Positions 16,869 to 26,302 are shown, numbered from the stretch's first letter. The stretch: 64,000 bases of DNA from Candidatus Tokpelaia hoelldoblerii (GCA_002005325.1 CP017315.1:1550001-1614000), one strand, 5' to 3'. The notes: a model not told the origin generated them from the letters alone. Made by a program: numbers and translations.

Positions 16869-17498
16869 ATGACAGACATAACCATTGAACCAAATCTTGA
16901 CGAACCGCGTCTTATGGAAGAAAGCGGTGTTGAAGCGCGTGTGCGCGCCGTTATCGAGCCGGTTATCAAGCCGCTGGGTTATCGCCTTGTGCGTATCCGC
17001 CTTTCCGGCCTCAACGGCCTGACGCTGCAGATCATGGCTGAACGTGCCGACGGCAGTATGAGCATTGAGGATTGTGAAGTGTTAAGCCGCACGGTTTCAC
17101 CGGTGCTGGATGTCGAGGATTTGATCGAGCGCCAGTATCATCTGGAAGTTTCCTCGCCCGGGATTGACCGTCCGCTGGTGCGCAAGTCCGACTTCGCCAT
17201 GTGGCACGGCCATATCATCAAGGCGGAAACCACGACAGCGATTGAGGGAAAACGCAAATTCCGCGGTAAAATCATGTCTGTGGACGCTGACGGTTTTGTT
17301 ATTGAAACCGACAAGGCGACAGAGGGTGAAGAGCTGTCGGTACGCATTCCCTTTGCAGAGCTGGGTGAGGCCCGGCTGATCCTCACGGACGAGCTGATTC
17401 GTGATGCGCTGCACAAGGACAAGGTCCTGCGTGAACAGCAGACCCCTGACGAGACATTTGAGATTGAAACTGAAGACAATTCGGAAGAAAACCGATAA
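16869..17498 (+). CDS. rimP: Ribosome maturation factor RimP
   Basis: This roughly 209-residue protein is needed for 30S subunit maturation. Family features are the N-terminal VRAVIEPVIKPLGYRLVRIRL segment (here split as VIEPVIKPLGYRLV and RIRLSGLNG), EDCEVLSRTVSPVLDVED and the YHLEVSSPGIDRPLVRK signature. The C-terminus is acidic. ATG 16869 is preferred over the upstream in-frame start at 16794, which would place the terminator-like hairpin inside the coding region. It begins the widely conserved rimP-nusA-ylxR-infB-rbfA-truB order. Confidence 0.93.
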   Translation: MTDITIEPNLDEPRLMEESGVEARVRAVIEPVIKPLGYRLVRIRLSGLNGLTLQIMAERADGSMSIEDCEVLSRTVSPVLDVEDLIERQYHLEVSSPGIDRPLVRKSDFAMWHGHIIKAETTTAIEGKRKFRGKIMSVDADGFVIETDKATEGEELSVRIPFAELGEARLILTDELIRDALHKDKVLREQQTPDETFEIETEDNSEENR

Positions 17499-17535
17499 AT
17501 CAGCTGGTCGAGGCCATATATAAAGGAGAAAACCG

Positions 17536-19140
17536 ATGGCTGTAAGTGCAAACAGACTTGAACTTCTGCAGATTGCCGATGCTGTCGCGCGTGAAAAATC
17601 CATTGACCGCGAGATTGTTCTGGCGGCGATGGCTGACGCGATCCAGAAAGCTGCCCGCTCCCGCTATGGGCAGGAAACCCATATCCGCGCTGACATCAAT
17701 TCCAAAACCGGCGACATCAAACTGTACCGCTTGATGGAAGTGGTGGAAACAGTTGAGGATTATGCCACCCAGATCACTCTTGAAGACGCCCGTATCCGCA
17801 AGGAAGATGCGCAGGTCGGCGAATTTTTGTCCGATCCGCTGCCGCCGATGGATTTTGGCCGCATTGCCGCCAGTTCCGCCAAACAGGTGATTGTGCAGAA
17901 AGTGCGCGAAGCCGAGCGTGACCATCAGTATGAAGAATACAAGGACAAGGTCGGCGAAATCGTCTCGGGCATCGTCAAGCGGGTTGAATACGGCAATGTG
18001 GTTGTCGATCTCGGCCGTGGCGAGGGCATTGTCCGCCGTGATGAGCTGATCCCGCGTGAAGCTTTCCGCTATGGCGACCGCATCCGCGCTTATGTGCATG
18101 ATGTGCGCCGTGAACAGCGCGGCCCGCAGATTTTCCTGTCGCGCACACATCCGCAGTTCATGGCAAAACTCTTCACCATGGAAGTGCCGGAAATTTATGA
18201 CGGCATTATTGAAATCAAATCTGTCGCCCGTGACCCGGGTTCACGCGCCAAAATCGCCGTTGTCTCACGCGACGCGTCCATTGATCCGGTTGGCGCCTGT
18301 GTCGGTATGCGCGGCAGCCGTGTGCAGGCCGTTGTCGGCGAGCTGCAGGGCGAAAAGATTGACATTATCCCGTGGTCTCCCGATGCGGCAAGCTTTATCG
18401 TCAATGCGCTGCAGCCGGCGGAAGTCGCCAAGGTTGTGCTTGATGAAGACGCAGAGCGCATTGATGTTGTTGTGCCTGACGACCAGTTGAGCCTTGCTAT
18501 CGGCCGGCGCGGACAGAATGTCCGCCTTGCCTCGCAGCTGACCGGCTGGGACATTGACATTATGACCGAGCAGGAAGATTCCGAGCGCCGCCAGAAAGAA
18601 TTTTCCGACCGCTCGAAACTGTTTATGGAAGCGCTTGATGTCGATGAAATGGTGGCGCAGGTTCTGGCCTCTGAAGGGTTTGTCTCTCTGGAGGAAATCG
18701 CCTATGTCGATGCAAACGAGGTTTCCTCTATTGAAGGTTTTGATGAGGATACGGCGACCGAACTGCAGACCCGGGCGCGCGAATATCTGGAACGCATTGA
18801 GAAAGAGCTTGATGCAAAGCGCAAGAAGCTAGGTGTTTCGGACGACCTTATTGCCCTGCCCGGCATGACAACCGCCATGCTGGTGGCTATTGGTGAAGAC
18901 GGTGTCAAAACCATGGAAGACTTTGCCGGCTATGCGGTGGATGACCTGACCGGCTGGCGCGAAGGCAAAGGCAGTGAGGCTGTCCATTACAAGGGTATCC
19001 TGAGCGAGTTTGACATCAGCCGTGTTGATGCTGAACAGATGGTGGTAGCCGCGCGTCTTGCTGCCGGCTGGCTGAGCGAGGAAGACCTTGCCAGACCGGA
19101 AGAAGAAACCGCAGAAGAAGAAACGCCTGAAGGCGAATAA
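17536..19140 (+). CDS. nusA: Transcription termination/antitermination factor NusA
   Basis: This 534-residue RNA polymerase-binding factor affects pausing, termination and antitermination. The domain order is an N-terminal RNAP-binding region (1-130), S1 domain (about 135-200), two KH domains (about 230-345, with GACVGMRGSRVQAVVGEL and LAIGRRGQNVRLAS), then two helix-hairpin-helix acidic repeats near the C-terminus as in proteobacterial NusA. The start has an AAAGGAGA site. The position after rimP is canonical. The leader attenuator at 16809 would place nusA under potential self-control. Confidence 0.96.
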   Translation: MAVSANRLELLQIADAVAREKSIDREIVLAAMADAIQKAARSRYGQETHIRADINSKTGDIKLYRLMEVVETVEDYATQITLEDARIRKEDAQVGEFLSDPLPPMDFGRIAASSAKQVIVQKVREAERDHQYEEYKDKVGEIVSGIVKRVEYGNVVVDLGRGEGIVRRDELIPREAFRYGDRIRAYVHDVRREQRGPQIFLSRTHPQFMAKLFTMEVPEIYDGIIEIKSVARDPGSRAKIAVVSRDASIDPVGACVGMRGSRVQAVVGELQGEKIDIIPWSPDAASFIVNALQPAEVAKVVLDEDAERIDVVVPDDQLSLAIGRRGQNVRLASQLTGWDIDIMTEQEDSERRQKEFSDRSKLFMEALDVDEMVAQVLASEGFVSLEEIAYVDANEVSSIEGFDEDTATELQTRAREYLERIEKELDAKRKKLGVSDDLIALPGMTTAMLVAIGEDGVKTMEDFAGYAVDDLTGWREGKGSEAVHYKGILSEFDISRVDAEQMVVAARLAAGWLSEEDLARPEEETAEEETPEGE

Positions 19141-19164
19141 GCCAGAAAGGAAGCCGGCGCCGGT

Positions 19165-19800
19165 ATGAGCGAGCGAAGCTGCATTGTCACGCGCAACAGC
19201 AGTGCGACAGGCGATATGATTCGCTTTTGTGTCGGCCCTGATCATATGCTGGTGCCGGATTTGCGCGGCAATCTGCCCGGCCGCGGCGCATGGGTGACAA
19301 CCTCGCGGGCAGTGCTGGAAGAGGCAATCCGCCGCAATGCTTTTGCGCGCAGCCTGAAGCAGGACGTACGCATTGCGCCTGACCTGCCCGCTCAGGTGGA
19401 GCACTTGCTGCGCAAGGCAGCCCTTGCCGCCCTGTCGCTGGCGCGGCGCGGCGGCGGTGTGGTGACAGGCGCGCTCAAGGTTGAACAGGCAGTGCGCGCC
19501 GGCAAGACAGTTATGGTGTTGCACGCCAAAGAGGCGGCAGAAGACGGCAAACGCAAAATTGCGCAAGCCGCCTTTGCCGCACAAAAACAGGGACACACGC
19601 CGGTAACTGTGCTAAACCTGTTTTCAGGTGACGAATTGCAGGTGGCATTTGGCGGCAATAATGTGATACATGTTGCGCTGAACAACACAGTCGCGGCAAA
19701 TGGTTTTATCATGAAGCTTCAGCGGCTTCTTGCCTATTGCGGCAAAGATGAAACCAAAGGACATGAAAAGACGGCAGAGGCCGTGAAGGAAACGGAATGA
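19165..19800 (+). CDS. YlxR/DUF448 RNA-binding protein with L7Ae-like C-terminal domain
   Basis: This 211-residue protein has an N-terminal YlxR domain (ERSCIVTRNS, RNLPGRGAWV-type loop visible as GNLPGRGAWVTTSRAVLEEA) and a C-terminal region (about 95-190) resembling ribosomal L7Ae/L30e folds (ALAALSLARRGGGVVTGALK). The fused form is common in alphaproteobacteria. It is probably an RNA-binding factor of the transcription/translation operon; its exact role is not established. The stop overlaps the infB start in ATGA. Confidence 0.88.
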   Translation: MSERSCIVTRNSSATGDMIRFCVGPDHMLVPDLRGNLPGRGAWVTTSRAVLEEAIRRNAFARSLKQDVRIAPDLPAQVEHLLRKAALAALSLARRGGGVVTGALKVEQAVRAGKTVMVLHAKEAAEDGKRKIAQAAFAAQKQGHTPVTVLNLFSGDELQVAFGGNNVIHVALNNTVAANGFIMKLQRLLAYCGKDETKGHEKTAEAVKETE

Positions 19801-22415
19801 CCGACAAGACAAACGATGACAAGAACCCGAATGCTTCCGGTGGCGCCTCCGGCAAAAAAACATTGACGTTGAAGCGTTCCGGTGTCGAGCACAGCACGGT
19901 CAGACAGAATTTCAGCCATGGCCGCACCAAAGCTGTTGTGGTGGAAACCAAACGCCGTAAAATCACACGGCCTGATGAAAAACCCGAACCGGCCCCGGCA
20001 GCACGGCCGGTGGCGAAGCCGCGCGTCGCCAGCCAGTCACGCCTGCACAAAACCCCGAGCACGTCCAAAAACAAATCTGCCGGCGGTACCCTTTCTTCCA
20101 CCGAGATGGAAGCCCGCGCCCGCGCGCTGGAAGGGGCGAAAGTGCGCGCGGAGGAAGAGCGCAAACACGCTGAAGAAACAGCAAAACGCCGGGCTGTGGA
20201 AGAAGCTGAACGCAAAGTTCAGGAAGAAGCCCAAGCGAAAAAAGCCGCTGAGGACGTAGCAAAAGCCGCCACGACCGCCGCGCAGGAAACCGCAGACGCA
20301 CCGCAGGAAAAGCCTGTCCCTGCATCGGCCTCCAAAGGGGCGCAGGACAAAAGCCCTGCCCATATGGAAGCTGTCAAGCCTTACTCTGCCACCCCCCAGA
20401 CAAAACGGCGCAGCGGCAATAATGAGGATGATGACGAGCAGCGCGGCGGCGCGCGGCGCGGCAATGTACCGGCCAAAACCGATATTCGCCCGCCGAAAGC
20501 CGTTAAGGGCGCCGATGAGCGCCGTCGTGGCAAGCTGACCCTGACCTCCGCCCTTGATGACGAAGACGGAGCAGCACGCGGGCGTTCCATGGCAGCCATG
20601 CGCCGCCGGCAGGAAAAATTCAAGCGTGCCCAGATGCAGCAGCCGCGTGAGAAAATTTCGCGCGAAGTGGTCATTCCCGAAACCATCACCATCCAGGAAC
20701 TGGCGCAACGTATGACCGACCGCGCTGTGGATGTTATCAAATTCCTGATGAAACAGGGACAGATGATGAAGCCGGGCGATGTGATTGACGGTGACATGGC
20801 GCAGTTGATTGCCGAGGAATTCGGCCATACCGCCAAGCGCGTTGCGGAATCGGATGTTGAGGAAGGGATCTTCAATGTTGCGGATAACGCCGGAAATATG
20901 AAACCGCGCCCGCCGGTTGTCACCATTATGGGCCACGTTGACCACGGCAAGACATCGCTTCTTGACGCTCTGCGCAATGCCAATGTGGTATCGGGCGAAG
21001 CCGGCGGCATCACCCAGCATATCGGCGCTTATCAGGTGGAAAAAAACGGTCAGAAAATCACCTTTATCGACACGCCCGGCCACGCCGCTTTTACCGCCAT
21101 GCGCGCCCGTGGCGCACAGGCGACGGATATCGCCATTCTGGTGGTGGCCGCTGATGACAGTGTCATGCCGCAGACGATTGAATCGATCAGCCATGCCAAG
21201 GCGGCCAATGTGCCGATTATCGTCGCCATCAACAAAATCGACAAACCGGCGGCTGACCCGCAGAAAGTGCGCACGGCGCTGCTGCAGCATGAAGTGTTTG
21301 TTGAAAGCATGGGCGGTGATGTTCTGGAAGTTGAGGTTTCGGCCAAGACCGGCCAGAATCTGGACAAACTGCTGGAAGCGATTTTGCTGCAGGCCGAAGT
21401 GCTGGATCTCAAGGCCGATGCCGAACGCACCGCTGAAGGCGTGGTGATTGAAGCCAAGCTTGACCGTGGCCGTGGTTCTGTTGCCACTGTTCTGGTGCAG
21501 AAAGGCACATTGCATCCCGGTGACATTATCGTTGCCGGTGATGAATGGGGCCGTGTGCGCGCGCTCATCAATGACCGCGGCGGCCATTTGAAGGAAGCAG
21601 GCCCGTCAACACCAGTGGAAATCCTCGGCATGCAGGGCACGCCGCAGGCCGGCGACCGCTTTGCGGTTGTTGCCAATGAAGCGCAGGCGCGGGAAATTTC
21701 TGAATATCGCCGCCGCCTTGCCCGTGAAAAAGCGGTGGCGCGCCAGGCCGGTTCCCGCGGTTCGCTTGAGCAGATGATGAACCAGTTGCAGACCACCGGT
21801 GTTAAAGAATTTCCGCTGGTGATTAAAGGCGACGTTCAGGGCTCTATCGAGGCAATTATCGCCGCTTTGGAAAAACTTGGCAATGACGAAGTGCGTGCGC
21901 GCATTGTGCATGCCGGTGCGGGCGGTATCACGGAAAGCGATGTGTCGCTGGCGGATGCCTCCAATGCAGCAATTATCGGCTTCAACGTGCGTGCCGGCAA
22001 ACAGGCCCGTGACGCAGCTGAAAGTCAGGGCATCGAAATCCGCTATTACAATATCATCTACGATCTGGTTGATGATGTGAAAGCCGCCATGTCGGGCATG
22101 CTGTCGCCGGAGCGGCGCGAGACCTTTCTTGGGAACGCAGAAATTCTGGAAGTGTTTAACATCACCAAAGTGGGCAAGGTTGCCGGTTGCCGTGTTACCG
22201 AAGGCAAGGTTGAACGTGGCGCCGGTGTACGTCTTATCCGCGACAATGTCGTTATCCACGAAGGCAAGCTTAAAACCCTCAAGCGCTTCAAGGATGAAGT
22301 CAGTGAAGTGCCTGTCGGGCAGGAATGCGGCATGGCCTTTGAAAATTATGACGACATCCGCGCCGGTGATACGATTGAAGCCTTCCGCGTTGAACATATC
22401 AGCCGTTCGCTGTAA
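19797..22415 (+). CDS. infB: Translation initiation factor IF-2
   Basis: This 872-residue GTPase places initiator tRNA on the ribosome. The N-terminal 290 residues are a low-complexity charged region (Glu/Lys/Ala-rich coiled segment about residues 90-180), then an IF2_N domain (ITIQELAQRMTDRAVDVIKFL), the GTPase domain with GHVDHGKTSLLDAL (about 379-391), DTPGHAAF and NKIDK, and the C-terminal domains that contact fMet-tRNA. Length matches alphaproteobacterial IF-2. Long antisense reading frames here are artefacts of codon bias. Confidence 0.97.
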   Translation: MTDKTNDDKNPNASGGASGKKTLTLKRSGVEHSTVRQNFSHGRTKAVVVETKRRKITRPDEKPEPAPAARPVAKPRVASQSRLHKTPSTSKNKSAGGTLSSTEMEARARALEGAKVRAEEERKHAEETAKRRAVEEAERKVQEEAQAKKAAEDVAKAATTAAQETADAPQEKPVPASASKGAQDKSPAHMEAVKPYSATPQTKRRSGNNEDDDEQRGGARRGNVPAKTDIRPPKAVKGADERRRGKLTLTSALDDEDGAARGRSMAAMRRRQEKFKRAQMQQPREKISREVVIPETITIQELAQRMTDRAVDVIKFLMKQGQMMKPGDVIDGDMAQLIAEEFGHTAKRVAESDVEEGIFNVADNAGNMKPRPPVVTIMGHVDHGKTSLLDALRNANVVSGEAGGITQHIGAYQVEKNGQKITFIDTPGHAAFTAMRARGAQATDIAILVVAADDSVMPQTIESISHAKAANVPIIVAINKIDKPAADPQKVRTALLQHEVFVESMGGDVLEVEVSAKTGQNLDKLLEAILLQAEVLDLKADAERTAEGVVIEAKLDRGRGSVATVLVQKGTLHPGDIIVAGDEWGRVRALINDRGGHLKEAGPSTPVEILGMQGTPQAGDRFAVVANEAQAREISEYRRRLAREKAVARQAGSRGSLEQMMNQLQTTGVKEFPLVIKGDVQGSIEAIIAALEKLGNDEVRARIVHAGAGGITESDVSLADASNAAIIGFNVRAGKQARDAAESQGIEIRYYNIIYDLVDDVKAAMSGMLSPERRETFLGNAEILEVFNITKVGKVAGCRVTEGKVERGAGVRLIRDNVVIHEGKLKTLKRFKDEVSEVPVGQECGMAFENYDDIRAGDTIEAFRVEHISRSL

Positions 22416-22433
22416 TTTTTCAGACAAGACAGC

Positions 22434-22474
22434 AACCGCTGCTGCATAAGAAAACAGCAGCGGTTATGGTTTTT
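22434..22474 (+). terminator. Strong hairpin between infB and rbfA
   Basis: AACCGCTGCTG (22434-22444) and CAGCAGCGGTT (22455-22465) form a perfect 11-bp stem with a 10-nt loop, followed by ATGG and five T. It resembles a weak terminator or an RNA processing site between infB and rbfA, reducing expression of the distal genes. The T run is offset by four bases, so complete termination is not expected. Confidence 0.6.
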
Positions 22475-22496
22475 GCTGCAAACAGGATGAAAAGCC

Positions 22497-22892
22497 ATGA
22501 AACATTCAGAGCCATCACAACGGCAATTGCGTGTCGGGGAGGAAATCCGCCATGCTGTCGCCCAGATGCTGCAACGCCACGAAATTCGTGATCCGCTGCT
22601 GGAAAACAGCGTTCTGTCAGTTTCAGAAGTGCGGATGTCGCCGGACCTGAAAATCGCCACCTGTTTTATCGCCCCGCTTGGCAATGTTGACGGCGCGGCG
22701 ATTGTTCATGCGCTGAACCGCCATGCCAGATTTATCCGCGGCCAGTTGAGCCGCGATTTACGCCAGATGAAATATATGCCGGAATTCCGCTTCCGGCTGG
22801 ATACAAGTTTTGACAATTTTGCAAAAATTGACGCTTTGCTGCGCTCGCCGCAGGTAAGCCGTGATTTGCAACAGGATGATGACGAAGAATAG
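22497..22892 (+). CDS. rbfA: 30S ribosome-binding factor RbfA
   Basis: This 131-residue KH-fold protein binds the 30S subunit and helps late 16S rRNA processing and cold adaptation. Evidence includes RQLRVGEEIRHAVAQML at the N-terminus, the VSEVRMSPDLKIATCFI strand-helix and the RGQLSRDLRQMKYMPEFRF motif. It follows infB and precedes truB, the standard order. The ATG has a GGATGAAA-type upstream site. Confidence 0.94.
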   Translation: MKHSEPSQRQLRVGEEIRHAVAQMLQRHEIRDPLLENSVLSVSEVRMSPDLKIATCFIAPLGNVDGAAIVHALNRHARFIRGQLSRDLRQMKYMPEFRFRLDTSFDNFAKIDALLRSPQVSRDLQQDDDEE

Positions 22893-22896
22893 AAAA

Positions 22897-23862
22897 ATGG
22901 CAAGACAGCAACGTAAACGCAAAGGACGCCCTGTTTCGGGCTGGGTTATTCTTGACAAGCCGAAAGGCATGGGATCGACAGAAGCGGTTTCCAAAATCAA
23001 ATGGCTGTTCAGCGCTGAAAAAGCCGGCCATGCAGGCACGCTTGACCCGCTGGCTTCCGGCCTGCTGCCGATCGCCCTTGGTGAGGCAACCAAGACCGTG
23101 CCTTATGTGATGGAAGGCACGAAGGTTTATCGCTTCACTGTCGCCTGGGGAGAAGAGCGCTCAACCGATGATCTGGAAGGCGAAGTGACCCAATCATCAG
23201 ACAATCGCCCGGCAAAGGAACAGCTTCTGGCGCTGCTGCCCAAATATACCGGCGTGATCCTGCAGACACCGCCGCAGTTCTCGGCGATTAAAATTGACGG
23301 CGCCCGCGCTTATGATCTGGCGCGCAGCGGCGAGACGGTGGAAATTCCCGCCCGTGAAGTGGAAATCGATGTGCTGGAACTGGTGGAAACCACGCCGGAA
23401 GGCCATAGTGTTTTTGAAATTGAATGCGGCAAAGGCACCTATGTCCGTTCGCTTGCCCGCGATATGGGGCGTGACCTTGGCTGCTATGGCCATATTGCCG
23501 AATTGCGCCGTATTGAAGTCGCCCCCTTTACTGAAGAAGACCTTGTCACGTTAAAAGAACTGGAAGAGGCCTGCCCGCCACGAACAGAAGCGACAGGGGA
23601 AGACGCGCCGAAACCGAAGCGTGATTTTTCTGCTCTTGACGCGTTGTTGATTGAAACGGGGGCAGCGCTTGACTGCCTGCCGCAATATCCATTGACGGAT
23701 GAACAGGCCATGCGTATCCGCCGCGGCAATGCGGTTATCCTGCGCGGGCGTGACACGCCGGCAGAAGCTGACGAGGTTTGTGTCAGCCATCACGGCCATG
23801 TGCTGGCAATCGGCATGATTGAAAAAGGCAGTTTTCATCCCAAGCGGGTTTTCACGATATAG
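22897..23862 (+). CDS. truB: tRNA pseudouridine(55) synthase
   Basis: This 321-residue enzyme makes pseudouridine 55 in the T loop of tRNAs. The catalytic aspartate is in HAGTLDPLASGLLPIALG, and GWVILDKPKGMGS opens the domain. KGTYVRSLARDMG is the other conserved block. The ATG at 22897 is chosen because homologues begin MAR followed by a basic stretch; earlier in-frame ATGs at 22861 and 22879 would overlap rbfA. It ends the rimP-truB operon; in related genomes rpsO usually follows, whereas here two other genes intervene. Confidence 0.95.
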   Translation: MARQQRKRKGRPVSGWVILDKPKGMGSTEAVSKIKWLFSAEKAGHAGTLDPLASGLLPIALGEATKTVPYVMEGTKVYRFTVAWGEERSTDDLEGEVTQSSDNRPAKEQLLALLPKYTGVILQTPPQFSAIKIDGARAYDLARSGETVEIPAREVEIDVLELVETTPEGHSVFEIECGKGTYVRSLARDMGRDLGCYGHIAELRRIEVAPFTEEDLVTLKELEEACPPRTEATGEDAPKPKRDFSALDALLIETGAALDCLPQYPLTDEQAMRIRRGNAVILRGRDTPAEADEVCVSHHGHVLAIGMIEKGSFHPKRVFTI

Positions 23863-24015
23863 GGATAAGAAACGCCACAATCCGATACAGAAACATAAAA
23901 ATAGTAAAATTTCTGCTTCCAGAGACGTTGAAATAAACTACGTGAAACACATAGTCAAGCTATTCCAGAGAGCTTACAAAGAGAACTTGTAGGGCACGCC
24001 ACTCTCACAGCTGAG

Positions 24016-24396
24016 ATGTATCAAGGGCCTTTTCCACCTCCTCAATATGTTGTTATGTATGAACAATATTGCCCAGATTTTCTCAACCGTGTGCTTACAA
24101 TGGCTGAAAAAGCGCAAGATAGCCATACCGGGCATCAGGGAAAAATCATTGAGCATAAAACTACGGATGCAAAACGCGGAATGCGTTATGAGCTGGGTGC
24201 ATTCCTTGGAGTAATAGTTGCTATTATTATTCTTGCCTTAACTGGTCACGATGGGGTTGCCGGTGGGCTGACCGCTCCAGGCAGTGCTGGTGTAATCGGT
24301 CAATTTATCTGGGGCCGTACTTCAAAACCAAAGGCTGCCAAAACTGAGCCCGAGACAGAGGCAGGGCCGCTACCTACAGCTCAGGCGGCGGTTTGA
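24016..24396 (+). CDS. DUF2335 family small membrane protein, possibly N-terminally eroded
   Basis: This 126-residue protein matches the DUF2335 pattern: GPFPPPQYVVMYEQYCPDF, an amphipathic LTMAEKAQDSH helix, then two membrane helices (GAFLGVIVAIIILALTGH and a Gly-rich second one) and a charged tail. Function of the family is unknown. The in-frame codons upstream of the ATG, back to a TGA at 23929, also read as plausible protein (IPESLQRELVGHATLTAEM), but contain no ATG, GTG or TTG, so the original N-terminus may have been lost or use a rare start. Local base composition is more AT-rich than the flanks, hinting at acquisition. Its 3' end overlaps the convergent MFS gene by 23 bp. Confidence 0.7.
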   Translation: MYQGPFPPPQYVVMYEQYCPDFLNRVLTMAEKAQDSHTGHQGKIIEHKTTDAKRGMRYELGAFLGVIVAIIILALTGHDGVAGGLTAPGSAGVIGQFIWGRTSKPKAAKTEPETEAGPLPTAQAAV

Positions 24397-25999
24397 GGTG
24401 CATTTCATGAGCATGCGGCACGGTATGGCGCTCAATCATACGGTGCACATGCGGTTCGGCAGAACCCTGATTGAGGTTGTGCAGAAATTCGATAATTTCC
24501 ATATCATCCTGCGTGCGCCGCTGATTATGGCGCAGATATTCAACCCATGTCGGCATATGATAGGTTTCTGTCCATTGCTCGGGGTTTTCAAGGTCACGCA
24601 GCAATGTCCACTGGCGTGCGCCGTCCCGCAGGCGGATACGGCGGCGCTTCGCCATGGCTTCCAGAAAGACGGGAACATCGTTTTCAGCAATGGTATAGTC
24701 CACCAAAATCATAATCGGGCCGCTGCGCGCCAGCAGATCAAGGCGCAATTCCGGCGCGCGGAATTCGTCGGAAGGAGCAAAATTTGTGCTGCCGATTTCC
24801 TGGATGGGCAATTTAAAACCGGCAAGCGCTCCCAGCAGCAAGAAGACCGCACAGACTGTCAGCGTTGTCTGAATGGTGTATTGGTCGGCAATCGCGCCCC
24901 ACACCCAGCTTCCCAGTGCCATGCCGCCGAAAGAGCAGGTCTGATAGAGTGCCAAGGCCCGCGACACCACCCAGCGCGGGGTGGAAAGCTGCACTGAAAC
25001 ATTGAACAGTGACAAGGCCAGCACCCAGAACAGCCCCGCGGGCAGTAAAATCAGACAACTCAGCCAGACAGAAGCGCTCAAAGACAGCAGATAACAACTT
25101 GCCGCATAACCGGCGAAAGAAATAGCAATGATCTTTTCGCTGGAAACGCGCTCCCGCACAGCGGCATTGATTATGCCGCCAATCAGAGCGCCAATACCGA
25201 AAGCACCAAGCAGAATACCGAATGTCATCTCGTTGCCGTGAACAATATCGCGGGCGATAATCGGCATCTGCGCCAGTATGGTAATCGCCCCGAAACCGAA
25301 CAGAAACGCCCGCAGCATGATTTTCGACAGATGCGGCGACATCAGCACATAGCGCAGGCCATCCGACATGGCGCCCATCAGCCGCTCGCGCGGCAGTTTG
25401 GACTTGTGATATTCCGGTTTCCAGAAATACATCACCACCAGAAGCGGAATATAACTGAAAGCATTGAAAATAAATGCAAAAGCAGTACCAAGAAGGTTGA
25501 CAATCGCCCCGCCGACGGCCGGACCGACAGAGCGCATCATATTAAAACCGACACTATTGAGCGTGACGGCGGACGGGATGACCCTGCGCGGCACAATATC
25601 GCCGACAGTCGCCTGCCAGGCCGGATTATAAAGCGCTGTGCCGCAGCCGATCAAAAAGGTGAACATCAACAACCCCGACGGCGTGTTCCACCCCAGAAAG
25701 GTAAAGGCTGCCAGAGTGATGGAAACCGCCATCATCATCAATTGTGCCGAAATCATAATCTGGCGGCGGTTGAAATTGTCGGCCAAAGCCCCGGCCATCA
25801 AGGAAAACACCACCACCGGCAGGGTCATTGCGCCCTGCACCAGCCCGACCATGGCGTGCGAGGGGGTCAGTTCCGACATCAGCCAGCTGGCGGCAACCCC
25901 CTGCACCAGCCCGCCAAGGTTGGAAAAAAGCGTCGCCGTCCACATCATGCGGAATGCCCTGGTGCGAAATGGCTCAAAAGTTGATGTTTTTTCCTGCAT
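24374..25999 (-). CDS. MFS_3-family exporter with C-terminal ABM-like domain
   Basis: This 541-residue protein has a 12-helix major facilitator domain of the EntS-like MFS_3 family (residues about 10-405; ADNFNRRQIMI loop between helices 2 and 3) and a soluble C-terminal region (about 420-525) resembling antibiotic-biosynthesis-monooxygenase-type ferredoxin folds (LRDGARQWTLLRDLENPEQW). The same fusion occurs in many alphaproteobacteria. EntS-type proteins export siderophores or drugs; substrate here is unknown. It is transcribed against its neighbours and lies between truB and rpsO, an insertion in an otherwise conserved block. Confidence 0.85.
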   Translation of the reverse strand: MQEKTSTFEPFRTRAFRMMWTATLFSNLGGLVQGVAASWLMSELTPSHAMVGLVQGAMTLPVVVFSLMAGALADNFNRRQIMISAQLMMMAVSITLAAFTFLGWNTPSGLLMFTFLIGCGTALYNPAWQATVGDIVPRRVIPSAVTLNSVGFNMMRSVGPAVGGAIVNLLGTAFAFIFNAFSYIPLLVVMYFWKPEYHKSKLPRERLMGAMSDGLRYVLMSPHLSKIMLRAFLFGFGAITILAQMPIIARDIVHGNEMTFGILLGAFGIGALIGGIINAAVRERVSSEKIIAISFAGYAASCYLLSLSASVWLSCLILLPAGLFWVLALSLFNVSVQLSTPRWVVSRALALYQTCSFGGMALGSWVWGAIADQYTIQTTLTVCAVFLLLGALAGFKLPIQEIGSTNFAPSDEFRAPELRLDLLARSGPIMILVDYTIAENDVPVFLEAMAKRRRIRLRDGARQWTLLRDLENPEQWTETYHMPTWVEYLRHNQRRTQDDMEIIEFLHNLNQGSAEPHVHRMIERHTVPHAHEMHLKPPPEL

Positions 26000-26202
26000 T
26001 ACCCGTCAATCCAAAATCAGAATGGCCAAAAATCAAAACGACTGAAATTCAAGCACAAACGCTCCCTCTACCTCAATCTGCCTGTCATCTTACCCTCTGT
26101 CAATACGGCAGAACCCCGGCAGGGGCGGAGGATGCGTGGTGACAAAAATGCAATTGATTCGGTTTATTTGTTTCTTTACTGGCTTTTTCCTGCAACTTGC
26201 TG

Positions 26203-26302
26203 TATAAAGCCCCTTGTGACAGGGAAAGGAAGGTTGGCTTCCGCCTGTCATTTTCACCAACCCCTGCTGGACGACATCCCGGCCGGGGCGTTTTATTTTT
26301 TC
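26203..26302 (+). promoter_or_regulatory. rpsO leader with H-type pseudoknot (candidate S15 autoregulatory element)
   Basis: A -10-like TATAAA (26203-26208) would start transcription at about 26215. The RNA then forms a hairpin: TGACAGG (26217-26223) with CCTGTCA (26244-26250) and an inner GGAAG (26228-26232) with CTTCC (26238-26242). The 5-nt loop GTTGG (26233-26237) is exactly complementary to CCAAC at 26257-26261, giving an H-type pseudoknot. A GC-rich CCCGGCCGGG element with a T-rich tail follows at 26277-26302. S15 represses its own mRNA through such structures in E. coli and other phyla. The rest of 26000-26324 has no gene. Confidence 0.6.

Noticed and set aside
20037..21587. A 516-codon reading frame antisense to infB
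   Set aside because: It mirrors the codon bias of infB, has no conserved domain or ribosome site, and infB is certain on the plus strand.
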